Assembly (NCBI GenBank): GCA_017435245.1
Contig: JAFSFK010000137.1
Span: forward strand, 1 to 15,108
Source: Oscillospiraceae bacterium
GTDB taxonomy: Bacteria > Bacillota > Clostridia > Oscillospirales > Oscillospiraceae
DNA length: 15,108 nucleotides
Reading direction: 5' to 3'
Part shown: piece by piece, positions 5,992-12,931 of the stretch
Position numbering within the stretch: position 1 is the stretch's first letter
Layout of the letters: each line of letters opens with the position of its first letter
Notes under the pieces: generated by a model
The model's database searches: none
Seen by the model: the letters and a program-made list of their open reading frames with translations, nothing else
Told to the model about the DNA's origin: nothing
Position numbers and translations under genes: made by a program

Positions 5992-6603
5992 TTACAAATC
6001 CCCATCCGGGGCCTGTCCGTCGTGGGCAAGCCACTTGCACTCCGTCAGCGCCATTTGAGAGAAAGTCGCTTTAAAGGAAGAATCTTCCGGGCTGCAGGCA
6101 TAGATGCCAAAACGGATCGTACCGCCGCCCTTGTGCATATGGCACACACGCATCTGGCTGAACTGTTCACCGTCCTCAGAGCATTCCATACAATAGTCGT
6201 CCTCCCGGCGGCTGAATCGGTACCACATAGACTTGATGGAGGCATCGATGGCCGTTGTTGCCCAATCGGAGTAACCCAAATTGGTGACCACACTGCCCAG
6301 ATGCTGAAATTGCTCATTTTCATACTCAATGGATGCTTTCAGCCAGTTTTCGCTGTCTAAGTACATCACGATACCACACTGGTCAAAACGGTGCTTACTT
6401 TCAAATTCCGTCCTGACTGTAAAGGAAAAATATTTTTTCTCCGTTTCCATCTGAAATACCGGCGCATTATCGTTGCGAAAATGATAATACGTCCTCTGCC
6501 ACAGATCGGTGTGGGGCTTTGTGACGATCTGCACGTGATCGTCGGAAGCTAAAAACTGCGCCGGTTGGCGTGTCCAGCGAAAGTTCTGAATGGAAAATGT
6601 CAT
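5992..6603 (-). CDS. DUF1349 domain-containing protein (concanavalin-like fold)
   Basis: This 203-residue soluble protein is recognised as DUF1349 by TDLWQRTYY (32-40), the FTVRTEFESKHRFDQCGIVMY stretch (61-81, split here by motif), ENWLKASIEYEN (85-96) and HLGSVVTNLGYSDWAT (101-116). The family is predicted to adopt a concanavalin A-like jelly roll and is common in bacteria and fungi as small uncharacterised proteins, possibly carbohydrate-binding. The start 6603 follows AGGAGGG with proper spacing; the ATG ten codons upstream (6633) lies before the ribosome site and is rejected. No signal peptide is present. The 72-bp gap to the upstream gene holds no obvious terminator, so it is probably in the same operon. 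Confidence 0.9.
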   Translation of the reverse strand: MTFSIQNFRWTRQPAQFLASDDHVQIVTKPHTDLWQRTYYHFRNDNAPVFQMETEKKYFSFTVRTEFESKHRFDQCGIVMYLDSENWLKASIEYENEQFQHLGSVVTNLGYSDWATTAIDASIKSMWYRFSRREDDYCMECSEDGEQFSQMRVCHMHKGGGTIRFGIYACSPEDSSFKATFSQMALTECKWLAHDGQAPDGDL

Positions 6604-6675
6604 AATTCTCCCTCCTAAAATGTTTGCGGGCATATAGAACCCTGTTCAGTAGTTTGGACGTTGGATTCCCATATC

Positions 6676-7311
6676 TCAAAGCGCCTTTATACAGTTCCAC
6701 AGCCGTTCCAGCAGGTCCCCCTGCAGGTAGAAGGTAGTCTCAAAATGCAAAAACATGTCCGTATTTCTATCCCACATAAGCATCAGCTTGGGAGGAAATT
6801 CGTCGTCACCCTCCCAAAATTGCAGCAGCACCGGAAAGAAGGGTGTCACCTGAAATTTGCAGGTCACATCCGCCCCTGCCATACGCTCCATCAGAACGCC
6901 ACCTAAGCTCTGTGCCGCCGCTTTCAGTTCCTCTAAATGGCCGTCAAGCTTTGCAGCATATTTCTTAGTAAAGGTCTCGGTGTCGGTAACACCGGTGACT
7001 ACAAAATTACCGACTGCGCACCACTGCCCGGAAAGCGCCGGTGCAGTTTCCCCCTTATGATAGCACAGCAAGTCGTAGACGGTCATTACGGTACTGAAAG
7101 AGCGGCATTCCTGCCACCGGCCACCAATGTGTTCTTCAATGCCGCCATTGCATCTACTGATGCGGCAGGGGGTGTTCAGATAGGTCAGATAGAGATACTT
7201 TTCATCCTCTTCCAGCCGGAATTTCCGGATCAGCGCTTCCTGGTCGTACTGCAGAAATATCCCCTTGCCGATATCCACCTGAAGCTCATAATTCGATACA
7301 GCTTTCTTCAC
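6676..7311 (-). CDS. DUF3786 domain-containing protein
   Basis: This 211-residue soluble protein is recognised as DUF3786 by YDLLCYH (79-85) and the strongly conserved C-terminal block with FPVLLQFWEGDDEFPP (159-174) followed by KLMLMWDRN. Cys at 49, 54, 69, 83, 98 and 151 are scattered and form no clear cluster motif. The start is GTG at 7311: GGGGGAGGG lies six bases upstream and no better in-frame start exists. It is the first gene of the six-gene minus-strand operon and is driven by a strong extended -10 promoter. In anaerobes the family is sometimes found near redox or corrinoid genes, but its function is unknown and no such genes are adjacent here. Confidence 0.87.
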   Translation of the reverse strand: MKKAVSNYELQVDIGKGIFLQYDQEALIRKFRLEEDEKYLYLTYLNTPCRISRCNGGIEEHIGGRWQECRSFSTVMTVYDLLCYHKGETAPALSGQWCAVGNFVVTGVTDTETFTKKYAAKLDGHLEELKAAAQSLGGVLMERMAGADVTCKFQVTPFFPVLLQFWEGDDEFPPKLMLMWDRNTDMFLHFETTFYLQGDLLERLWNCIKAL

Positions 7312-7340
7312 AAGTATCCCTCCCCCAAGGCTTTTTTCGT

Positions 7341-7369
7341 ATTATACCACGCAAAAGAGCCTCTTGCAA
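7341..7369 (-). promoter_or_regulatory. Promoter of the six-gene minus-strand operon
   Basis: On the minus strand TTGCAA (7369-7364) and a perfect TATAAT (7346-7341) have a 17-bp spacer, with TGG in front of the -10 (extended -10). It sits about 30 bp upstream of the GTG start of the DUF3786 gene. The -35 hexamer is palindromic and is also used by the divergent promoter. Confidence 0.85.
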
Positions 7370-7393
7370 CGGCTATCCCCTTTGCTATATAAT
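7364..7393 (+). promoter_or_regulatory. Divergent promoter of the flavin reductase gene
   Basis: On the plus strand TTGCAA (7364-7369) and a perfect TATAAT (7388-7393) have an 18-bp spacer. The -35 hexamer is the very same six bases used by the minus-strand promoter. The ATG at 7392 overlaps this -10 box and therefore cannot be the translation start. Confidence 0.8.
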
Positions 7394-7424
7394 GGGTATA
7401 TCACGCAAAACGGGAGGATACATT

Positions 7425-7985
7425 ATGAGAAAAAATTTCGGAGCTAAGCCTATGTGCTATCCCATGCCGGTGTTTATTATCGGCACTTACAACGAAGACG
7501 GCACGCCCAACGCCATGAACGCCGCCTGGGGCGGTATCAGCGAGGAGCAGGAGATCTCCATCTGCGTCAGCGAAGACCACAAGACCACAGAAAACATTCT
7601 GGCCCGGAAGGCATTCACCGTGTCTATGGCCACTGCCAAGTATATGGACGCCTGTGACTATGTGGGCATCGTATCCGGTAATAAAGAGCCGGACAAGTTC
7701 GCCAAAGCAGGCTTTCACGCCACCAGGTCCCAGTTTGTGGATGCGCCCCTGATCGACGAGCTGCCTATGGCTGTGGAGTGTGAGCTCCTCTCCTATGACC
7801 CTGAAAGCTGCCGTCTGGTGGGAAAGATCGTCAACGTTTCCGCTGACGAATCCATACTGGGAGAAAACGGAAAAGTAGATGTCCAAAAGCTGCAGCCCAT
7901 CACCTACGACCCGATGAACCACCACTATCTGGCCCTGGGTGAAAAGGTGGGTCAAGCCTTCCACGACGGTTTGTCCCTGAAATAA
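7425..7985 (+). CDS. Flavin reductase family protein (flavoredoxin-like, FMN-binding split barrel)
   Basis: This 186-residue cytoplasmic flavoprotein has PNAMNAAWGG (28-37), HKTTENILARKAFTVSMA (52-69), DACDYVGIVSGNK (75-87) and AVECEL (116-121), the ordered marks of the FMN-binding split-barrel flavin reductase/flavoredoxin family. Members transfer electrons between flavin or ferredoxin and partners in anaerobes. The start at 7425 follows GGGAGGA with six bases spacing; the upstream ATG lies in the promoter. It is a single-gene unit transcribed away from the DUF3786 operon from a promoter sharing the same -35 site, and it ends at an 11-bp hairpin. The electron donor and acceptor cannot be told from sequence. 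Confidence 0.92.
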   Translation: MRKNFGAKPMCYPMPVFIIGTYNEDGTPNAMNAAWGGISEEQEISICVSEDHKTTENILARKAFTVSMATAKYMDACDYVGIVSGNKEPDKFAKAGFHATRSQFVDAPLIDELPMAVECELLSYDPESCRLVGKIVNVSADESILGENGKVDVQKLQPITYDPMNHHYLALGEKVGQAFHDGLSLK

Positions 7986-7989
7986 ACAT

Positions 7990-8015
7990 AACCCCCTGGC
8001 TTTTGCCAGGGGGTT
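7990..8015. terminator. Hairpin terminator between convergent genes
   Basis: An 11-bp perfect stem (AACCCCCTGGC with GCCAGGGGGTT) and TTTT loop lie four bases after the flavin reductase stop. The trailing tract is only moderately T-rich on both strands. It probably also ends the minus-strand operon whose last gene stops at 8065. Confidence 0.75.
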
Positions 8016-8064
8016 GCTATTTCATCGATGTATTTTAACCGCTTGATGGGAGAAAAACACATTG

Positions 8065-8799
8065 TTATAAATGTACTCCGAGAATTATAAGGAAATTAAG
8101 CAAATAGGCAAGAACATCTATTGCCAAAAACGCAAGTGTTTTTCCTGCAGCAGAGTTATGCATATTGTTCAGTTCCGCATAATCCGCATAGTCCATTCGA
8201 ACCTTCTTGATAGCGGCCTTAGATTTTCCTACGGCAACCAGGGCGATCACCATTGGCACCGCAAACAGCAGGGGCTGAATCAGAAGATTCAAAGCACAAA
8301 CGAATTCCAGGAAGGCACCCAGTACCGTGAGGAAAATGCCGATTAAAGAACAAATTACCAACCCACGGGTTTTTGCCTTTGCTTTTTGGGCACACTTGTA
8401 TGATTCATTGATGTCCATCCGCTGCCGTTCAGACAGATCCTGCCACTGCTCCTGTACCTCTTTGCTGATTAGGGTGCCGGCATTTTCAGTCTTAATGGGG
8501 TAGTAGACGCCGTTGTTCCATGTGAATTCTTCCGCAGACAAACAGCAGGTTTTTGTCGGCAACACCATCCGGATCTTATTCTCGGACTCAAACAATACTA
8601 CATAACAGCTTTCACCGATATCGACGGATTCATAAAGGGCACTTTCCTTTAAAGCGCCGAGCAACAAACCTGTATGCTGGTGGTTGATATGGTGTTTTCC
8701 GTACTTCTCAAACTGCAGGTGATAGCTTCTGTGATTGTCCTCTGTGTCAACTTTGACTTCCTTATGGATGCACTTATCCATAACAACACAGAATTCCAT
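8065..8799 (-). CDS. Uncharacterised membrane protein, last gene of the radical SAM operon
   Basis: This 244-residue protein has a soluble N-terminal region (1-140), strand-rich with several Cys (4, 10, 65, 85, 86) and a His-rich patch (KYGKHHINHQH, 32-42). Three hydrophobic helices follow (about 146-166, 168-192 and 220-242), the last at the very C-terminus. The start is set at ATG 8799, preceded by AAAGGCAG at eight bases; an upstream extension in the same frame would overlap the preceding peptide gene and lacks a ribosome site. It lies 22 bases after the 36-residue peptide gene and is probably co-transcribed with the radical SAM gene. I recognise no family. Given its position it may be an anchor, export or partner protein for the tail-modified product. 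Confidence 0.72.
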   Translation of the reverse strand: MEFCVVMDKCIHKEVKVDTEDNHRSYHLQFEKYGKHHINHQHTGLLLGALKESALYESVDIGESCYVVLFESENKIRMVLPTKTCCLSAEEFTWNNGVYYPIKTENAGTLISKEVQEQWQDLSERQRMDINESYKCAQKAKAKTRGLVICSLIGIFLTVLGAFLEFVCALNLLIQPLLFAVPMVIALVAVGKSKAAIKKVRMDYADYAELNNMHNSAAGKTLAFLAIDVLAYLLNFLIILGVHL

Positions 8800-8821
8800 C
8801 GATTCTGCCTTTTTCAGCTTT

Positions 8822-8932
8822 TTATTCGCTCTTATATGTATATTTCTGGGTATAGCTTTCCCTGGCAAGCTGCTCCAACGCATTATGTGCATCGCCTGCA
8901 AAATAAGTATCTTTGAATTCCTGAAATGTCAT
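8822..8932 (-). CDS. 36-residue Tyr-rich small peptide coupled to the radical SAM gene
   Basis: A short open frame encodes MTFQEFKDTYFAGDAHNALE followed by a tail with three Tyr among its last ten residues (YTQKYTYKSE). It starts with ATG overlapping the radical SAM TGA (ATGA), with AAGGAGA correctly placed seven bases upstream, which is good evidence of translation. The first half looks like an amphipathic helix. It has no Cys, signal peptide or double-Gly. It could be a RiPP-like substrate or leader for the radical SAM enzyme, a small regulatory subunit, or the remnant of a larger protein; the sequence alone does not decide. The following gene is in a different frame. Confidence 0.6.
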   Translation of the reverse strand: MTFQEFKDTYFAGDAHNALEQLARESYTQKYTYKSE

Positions 8933-10023
8933 AGGAATTTCTCCTTTTGTCTTGGGACAGAGGATCCGTCCTCTAGTTTCCCTTGGATCAGGTAGCAGCC
9001 CGGGTCCCGGCGGCAAAAGCTGCCGAAAGCGGCATAGCTCTGACATCTGGCACCACCACGGCAGTCATAGCTGTACACACAGCCGGCACATTCCCTGGGG
9101 ATGTCCCGCTTGCGCAGACGCAGGAAGGTCTCGCTGCCAAAATAAATATCTTCCAGCGTAGCATCCTGTATATTTCCGCACACGATGGGCATCCGCCGGC
9201 AGGGCATAACATTGCCGAATTCATCCACCGTGATCAGGCTGTTGCCTGCGCTGCAGGAATAGATATTCCCCTCAGCCCCCAGAAACTGCAGAGCACGGTT
9301 GGCCGTGACCTGGGTCTTGGGATAAAGCAGCCGGGTCAAAAAATTCCCCTGGGCTTTCTTCAGCGCTTTCAGGTACTGCGGCATCACATTCCCTGTGATC
9401 GCCAAATCCTCCAGCCGCTCACCGGTTCCGATGGGCACCAGCCGATCTGTCCACAGCTTGGTGATGCCGTATCTCCGGCACTGTGCCGCCACCTGGGGCA
9501 GATATGCAAAATTCTTCCCATTGGCTGTGAAGCTGATGTAAGTGCGGATCCCAGAGCGCTCCAGCTTTTTTGCCGTCTGGAATACCCGGTCATAATCCCC
9601 CGGTGCACGCAGACTGTCGTGGATCTGCGGATCTCCGTCAATGCTCAGCTGTACGAAGGCCACACCGTTTTCCTTCAGCCGCCGTATCCGGTCTTCATTC
9701 AGAAAGCTGCCATTGGACAGCACACCAAAGGAGTATTGCTCCCTGTGCGATCCCAGATAGTCCAGAATCTCATCAATATCCTCCCGGATGAAGGGTTCCC
9801 CGCCGGTGATATTGATATGCCCCCGCTTACGGAAGCCGTGCTTTTGGTTGTAGCTTCGCCGGAGCTGTTCAAACTGCTCCAACACCCGGAAAACGTCCTG
9901 TGTGCTCAGCGGCTGCACATCCCCCTCGGTACGGTAGCAGTGCTTGCACCGCAGATTGCACCGTCCGGTGATGTGAAACTGCAGCAGCAGACGGTTTGCA
10001 TTGCTGCAGATCCTATCAGTCAC
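8929..10023 (-). CDS. Radical SAM/SPASM domain protein, candidate peptide maturase
   Basis: This 364-residue enzyme has the radical SAM core motif CNLRCKHC (C22, C26, C29), GGEP (74-77) for SAM binding and the SIDGD strand (127-131). Its C-terminal SPASM domain shows CX12GX4C (C257, G270, C275), C282, CX2CX5CX5C (C312, C315, C321, C327), C337 and C343, enough ligands for two auxiliary 4Fe-4S clusters. SPASM enzymes commonly modify ribosomal peptides or enzyme side chains (PqqE, AlbA, anSME). The start is taken as GTG 10023, overlapping the stop of the preceding Cys/Gly-tail gene by eight bases. The longer ATG start at 10155 would add an Ala/Arg-rich shadow of the tail repeat and is rejected. 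Exact start remains uncertain; identity is not. Confidence 0.92.
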   Translation of the reverse strand: MTDRICSNANRLLLQFHITGRCNLRCKHCYRTEGDVQPLSTQDVFRVLEQFEQLRRSYNQKHGFRKRGHINITGGEPFIREDIDEILDYLGSHREQYSFGVLSNGSFLNEDRIRRLKENGVAFVQLSIDGDPQIHDSLRAPGDYDRVFQTAKKLERSGIRTYISFTANGKNFAYLPQVAAQCRRYGITKLWTDRLVPIGTGERLEDLAITGNVMPQYLKALKKAQGNFLTRLLYPKTQVTANRALQFLGAEGNIYSCSAGNSLITVDEFGNVMPCRRMPIVCGNIQDATLEDIYFGSETFLRLRKRDIPRECAGCVYSYDCRGGARCQSYAAFGSFCRRDPGCYLIQGKLEDGSSVPRQKEKFL

Positions 10024-11305
10024 CGCAGCCACCACATCCACCACAGCCGCCGCAGCCACCGCAGCCGCCACAGCCACTGCAGCTGCTGCAGCCACTGTCA
10101 CTGCTTGCCGCTGCTGCCGCAGCCGCCGCAATTGCCGCTGCAGCCAGCTGCGCATTCACCACCGAAGCAAAAATGCTGTGGTTGCCGTTATCCGCAGGCG
10201 TACCAAATACATCCACGTTCATATCTGTCAGCGCATAGGTTCTGAGCACATCCTGCTTTTCCTGCTCCGTCAGCTCCTCCTCACAGAGGGTCACCCTCTG
10301 CAGCAGGTGAGGAAAATCGGGCAGTTTTCGATACTTTACCGTCAAAATGGGCTTGATGGTCCATTCCTCCACCATATCCTCCACCCGTTTTTTCCGCTGT
10401 TCAAAATATGCCAGCAGGCCAAATATTGACAGGAGGATCAGCTCCATGATCAAAAAACCTGATGCCTTGCCGTTGACAAAGCCCATAAACAGCTTTCCCA
10501 GACCCAGATAATACACCAAGCCAAGTGCCAGGTCGGAGATCAGCTGGTTTACCCACCGGATTTTTCCGATAACCATAGCCGCTGCAACACCGCCGGGGCT
10601 CTGGTACTGGGGTTCGGGCTTTACTTCACGAACCACATCCGCAATGGTGACCTCCTCCCCGGCATAATACTTCTGCCACAAATATGTAACGATCCGGTTC
10701 ACCTGAGGATTCTGGCTGCAGTAGGCTTGGAGTTCCTCCTTGGTCCGTTTCGGATGGACCGTTACCACCGTTTTTCCTGCAGCATCTGCCGCTTCCCTCA
10801 TATGGGTGCATTTGACGATACCGTGGAGCTTGGCCTTGAGCAGATAATAGCCGGCCATCTTATACCGGTCGGTCCCCTGCAAAAGCATCAGGTCGCCGTC
10901 CATATACTGCTGCTGCAGCAGCATCTGCCGGTTCTTTTGTGCTGCGGACTTGCTGAGCTTCACCTGAAGAACGATTGCAAGGAACAGCACCACCGCATAT
11001 ACCACAGGCCATATTATCAGATAGATGCTTCCCGGGATCACCCGCAGAAACTCCGGAATACTTCCCAAGGCCAGTACCAGCAGCACCCCCAAGATCACAA
11101 ACCGCAGCCAGCGCCACACCGCCTCAAATCCCTGAGGGGCAGCCGGTTTTGGTGCAGAATTTGCAGGTGTAGCGGGGGCAGTCTGCTGGGGCACTTGCTG
11201 AGACGCCTGTTTGGGCACTTGCCGGGGTGCCTGCTGAGGGGCACCGCAGCGATCACAGAAGTTACTGCCGTCGGGCAGCTGTGAACCGCATTTATAGCAA
11301 TACAT
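10016..11305 (-). CDS. Zinc-ribbon membrane protein with Ala tract and periodic Cys/Gly C-terminal tail
   Basis: This 429-residue protein, in order, has a zinc ribbon (C3, C6, C17, C20), a Gln/Pro/Ala-rich linker (22-58), two helices (about 68-85 and 93-115), a cytoplasmic-type charged domain (120-250), two more helices (about 255-276 and 283-301), and a second soluble domain (302-385). An Ala tract follows (388-400), then a tail (405-429) with eight Cys at 406, 409, 412, 415, 418, 421, 424 and 427: exactly every third residue, mostly GGC units. ATG 11305 has AGGAGAG five bases ahead. The downstream radical SAM gene starts inside the last tail codons. The layout recalls membrane proteins of the TIGR04222 kind that end in Cys/Gly low-complexity tails, but I cannot assign that family. 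The tail may be a metal site or a radical SAM substrate. Confidence 0.85.
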   Translation of the reverse strand: MYCYKCGSQLPDGSNFCDRCGAPQQAPRQVPKQASQQVPQQTAPATPANSAPKPAAPQGFEAVWRWLRFVILGVLLVLALGSIPEFLRVIPGSIYLIIWPVVYAVVLFLAIVLQVKLSKSAAQKNRQMLLQQQYMDGDLMLLQGTDRYKMAGYYLLKAKLHGIVKCTHMREAADAAGKTVVTVHPKRTKEELQAYCSQNPQVNRIVTYLWQKYYAGEEVTIADVVREVKPEPQYQSPGGVAAAMVIGKIRWVNQLISDLALGLVYYLGLGKLFMGFVNGKASGFLIMELILLSIFGLLAYFEQRKKRVEDMVEEWTIKPILTVKYRKLPDFPHLLQRVTLCEEELTEQEKQDVLRTYALTDMNVDVFGTPADNGNHSIFASVVNAQLAAAAIAAAAAAAASSDSGCSSCSGCGGCGGCGGCGGCGGCGD

Positions 11306-11321
11306 ATGATCTCTCCTTTAC

Positions 11322-11346
11322 ATCCCGGCGGCAGATCTGCCGGGAT
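11322..11346 (-). promoter_or_regulatory. Intercistronic hairpin ahead of the Cys-tail gene
   Basis: ATCCCGGC (11322-11329) pairs with GCCGGGAT (11339-11346) over a nine-base loop, with an alternative internal palindrome CGGCAGATCTGCCG. It lies between the lipoprotein stop and the ribosome site of the Cys-tail gene. There is no T tract, so it is more likely an mRNA stability or processing element than a full terminator. Confidence 0.4.
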
Positions 11347-11352
11347 ATTCCC

Positions 11353-12912
11353 TTATCCCAGGTTGATAATGAACCGGAAGGATACCCGGCGGGAAGCGTC
11401 CATATCCACCTCGCCGTTGGCATCATAGATGGGCTTGTCGTAGGAATAACCGATCGCCTGCAGCATCTGGTTCAGCGCATCGGTATAAGCGGCATCCACA
11501 CCGCATTCGGCGGACAGGCAATAATCTCTTACACTATCCGCTCTTGCCTGGGACAGCTCCAGATTCATATCATATTCGCCACGGGTGTCGGTATGCCCCT
11601 CCACCATGATCTTGGATACGAAATCAGTGTACTTGTCGCTGAAAACCACCGAGGTGTACACCTGCATAAACTGCTGCAGGAAGGTCTTGCCCTCGTTGGA
11701 GATCACAGATTCATTGGAACCAAAGAGCACCGTGGAATCCATTGCGATCTCGCCTGTCTGCTCGTTGATGGTCACATTCAGGCCTGCCGCTTCATAGGCT
11801 GCTGCCAGATCCGCCAGCAGATTTGCCTTCTTCTCGGCAATCACCTTGATTTCCTCTTCTTCCATCTGCTCCAGCTGTGCCTTATCCTCCGCTTCCACCA
11901 TTGCTGTCAGTGTGCCCAGCTCCCGGGTAAAGTAGTTATCCGTATAATAGTAGACCTTTTCTCCGTCGGTCAGTATGGTCACATCGCCGCTGCCGGGGAA
12001 ATATACCAGCTCTTTAAAATGCTGCGTTTCGTTGCCTTCCGAATCGTAGGATATCCAGTACAGCGCCATCCAGCCATCCAGGCCCACAGCTGCCGCTCTT
12101 TCCCGTGTCCTAATGGTTTCATCCTGCGGCAGCAGCGTCACACTTTCATATTTTTTGCCAATCGATGCACTGATCCAGTCCAGTCCCTCCAGCGCCGGAG
12201 AGCCTTCTGCCAGGTAACCGCCGATGTCTATGTAGGCACTGTGATCGTCGGAAAACTCCTCACCCACAAGGACCACGCTGTCCTCACCGTTGCTCAAGGT
12301 CAATTGGACACCGGAGAACGCAAAGGTATAGGTCAAGCTGTCCTGCCCCAGCGCATATTCAACGCCCAGACGCTTATACTCCTCATCCCGCAGATCTGTA
12401 TAGCTATCCAACGGCGTAAAGGTGATCTGATTTCCCTCTACGGCATAGGTGCACAGCACATCTCTGGTTCCACCGGTTTCCGTTGCCAGCGTCAGTCTTG
12501 CCCATTCCTGATCCCGATTGCCCCTTACTTCGTATACACAGGGATGTCCGGCCGCAAAGCCCACAGGCAATGTAGACAGTCTATACGTGTCCAATCTGGA
12601 TTCATTGGACAAATATGTCGCACAGTAATCGATATCGGCAAAGGTTGTATTTTCTATAAAATCCTCTTTGGTCTTCTCCCAGTTTTTCACCCGATAAGCA
12701 CCATAAAACATTTTTTCGTTGTAGGTGATGGATGCATATACCTGCTGAGGATCCAGGGTCCTCTGGGTTTCCTTCAGCATCTTGTCGAGCTGCTTTTCGT
12801 TATCGCCCCAGTGGTCAACGATGTATAATACACCGTCTTCATCCAGTCTGCCGCAGGCTGCCATAGACAGCAGCACCGCAATTGCCATCAGGATCGCTAA
12901 AAACTTTTTCAT
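11353..12912 (-). CDS. Lipoprotein with C-terminal OmpA-like (peptidoglycan-associating) domain
   Basis: This is a 519-residue secreted lipoprotein. The signal peptide is MKKFLAILMAIAVLLSMAAC with lipobox Cys20. A large strand-rich region (about 25-320) of unknown family follows, then a charged helical linker (about 330-370, EDKAQLEQMEEEEIKVIAEK). The OmpA/MotB-like domain (about 375-515) has FGSNESVISNEG-type entry, VEGHTDTRGEYDMNLELSQ (437-455), ARADSVRDY and a final SRRVSFRF. This domain binds peptidoglycan meso-diaminopimelate in other proteins, so it likely bridges membrane and wall. The ATG at 12912 follows AGGAG with eight bases spacing; the longer upstream frame is rejected. It begins 19 bases after the ADP-ribosylglycohydrolase stop, hence the same operon. 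Confidence 0.87.
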   Translation of the reverse strand: MKKFLAILMAIAVLLSMAACGRLDEDGVLYIVDHWGDNEKQLDKMLKETQRTLDPQQVYASITYNEKMFYGAYRVKNWEKTKEDFIENTTFADIDYCATYLSNESRLDTYRLSTLPVGFAAGHPCVYEVRGNRDQEWARLTLATETGGTRDVLCTYAVEGNQITFTPLDSYTDLRDEEYKRLGVEYALGQDSLTYTFAFSGVQLTLSNGEDSVVLVGEEFSDDHSAYIDIGGYLAEGSPALEGLDWISASIGKKYESVTLLPQDETIRTRERAAAVGLDGWMALYWISYDSEGNETQHFKELVYFPGSGDVTILTDGEKVYYYTDNYFTRELGTLTAMVEAEDKAQLEQMEEEEIKVIAEKKANLLADLAAAYEAAGLNVTINEQTGEIAMDSTVLFGSNESVISNEGKTFLQQFMQVYTSVVFSDKYTDFVSKIMVEGHTDTRGEYDMNLELSQARADSVRDYCLSAECGVDAAYTDALNQMLQAIGYSYDKPIYDANGEVDMDASRRVSFRFIINLG

Positions 12913-12931
12913 TCTTTTTTCTCCTCTTCTT

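Noticed and set aside
10021..10130. CCACCG/GCAGCC repeats as a possible non-coding triplet repeat
   Set aside because: They encode the Ala tract and Cys/Gly tail in frame, with synonymous variation and an exact Cys period.
8983..10245. 420-codon plus-strand frame opposite the radical SAM gene
   Set aside because: Antisense shadow created by codon bias; no ribosome site and no recognisable motifs, while the minus strand carries all radical SAM/SPASM cysteines.
11227..12828. 533-codon plus-strand frame opposite the lipoprotein gene
   Set aside because: Antisense of a clear lipoprotein/OmpA-domain gene; composition rich in His, Gln, Cys and Ile without domains.
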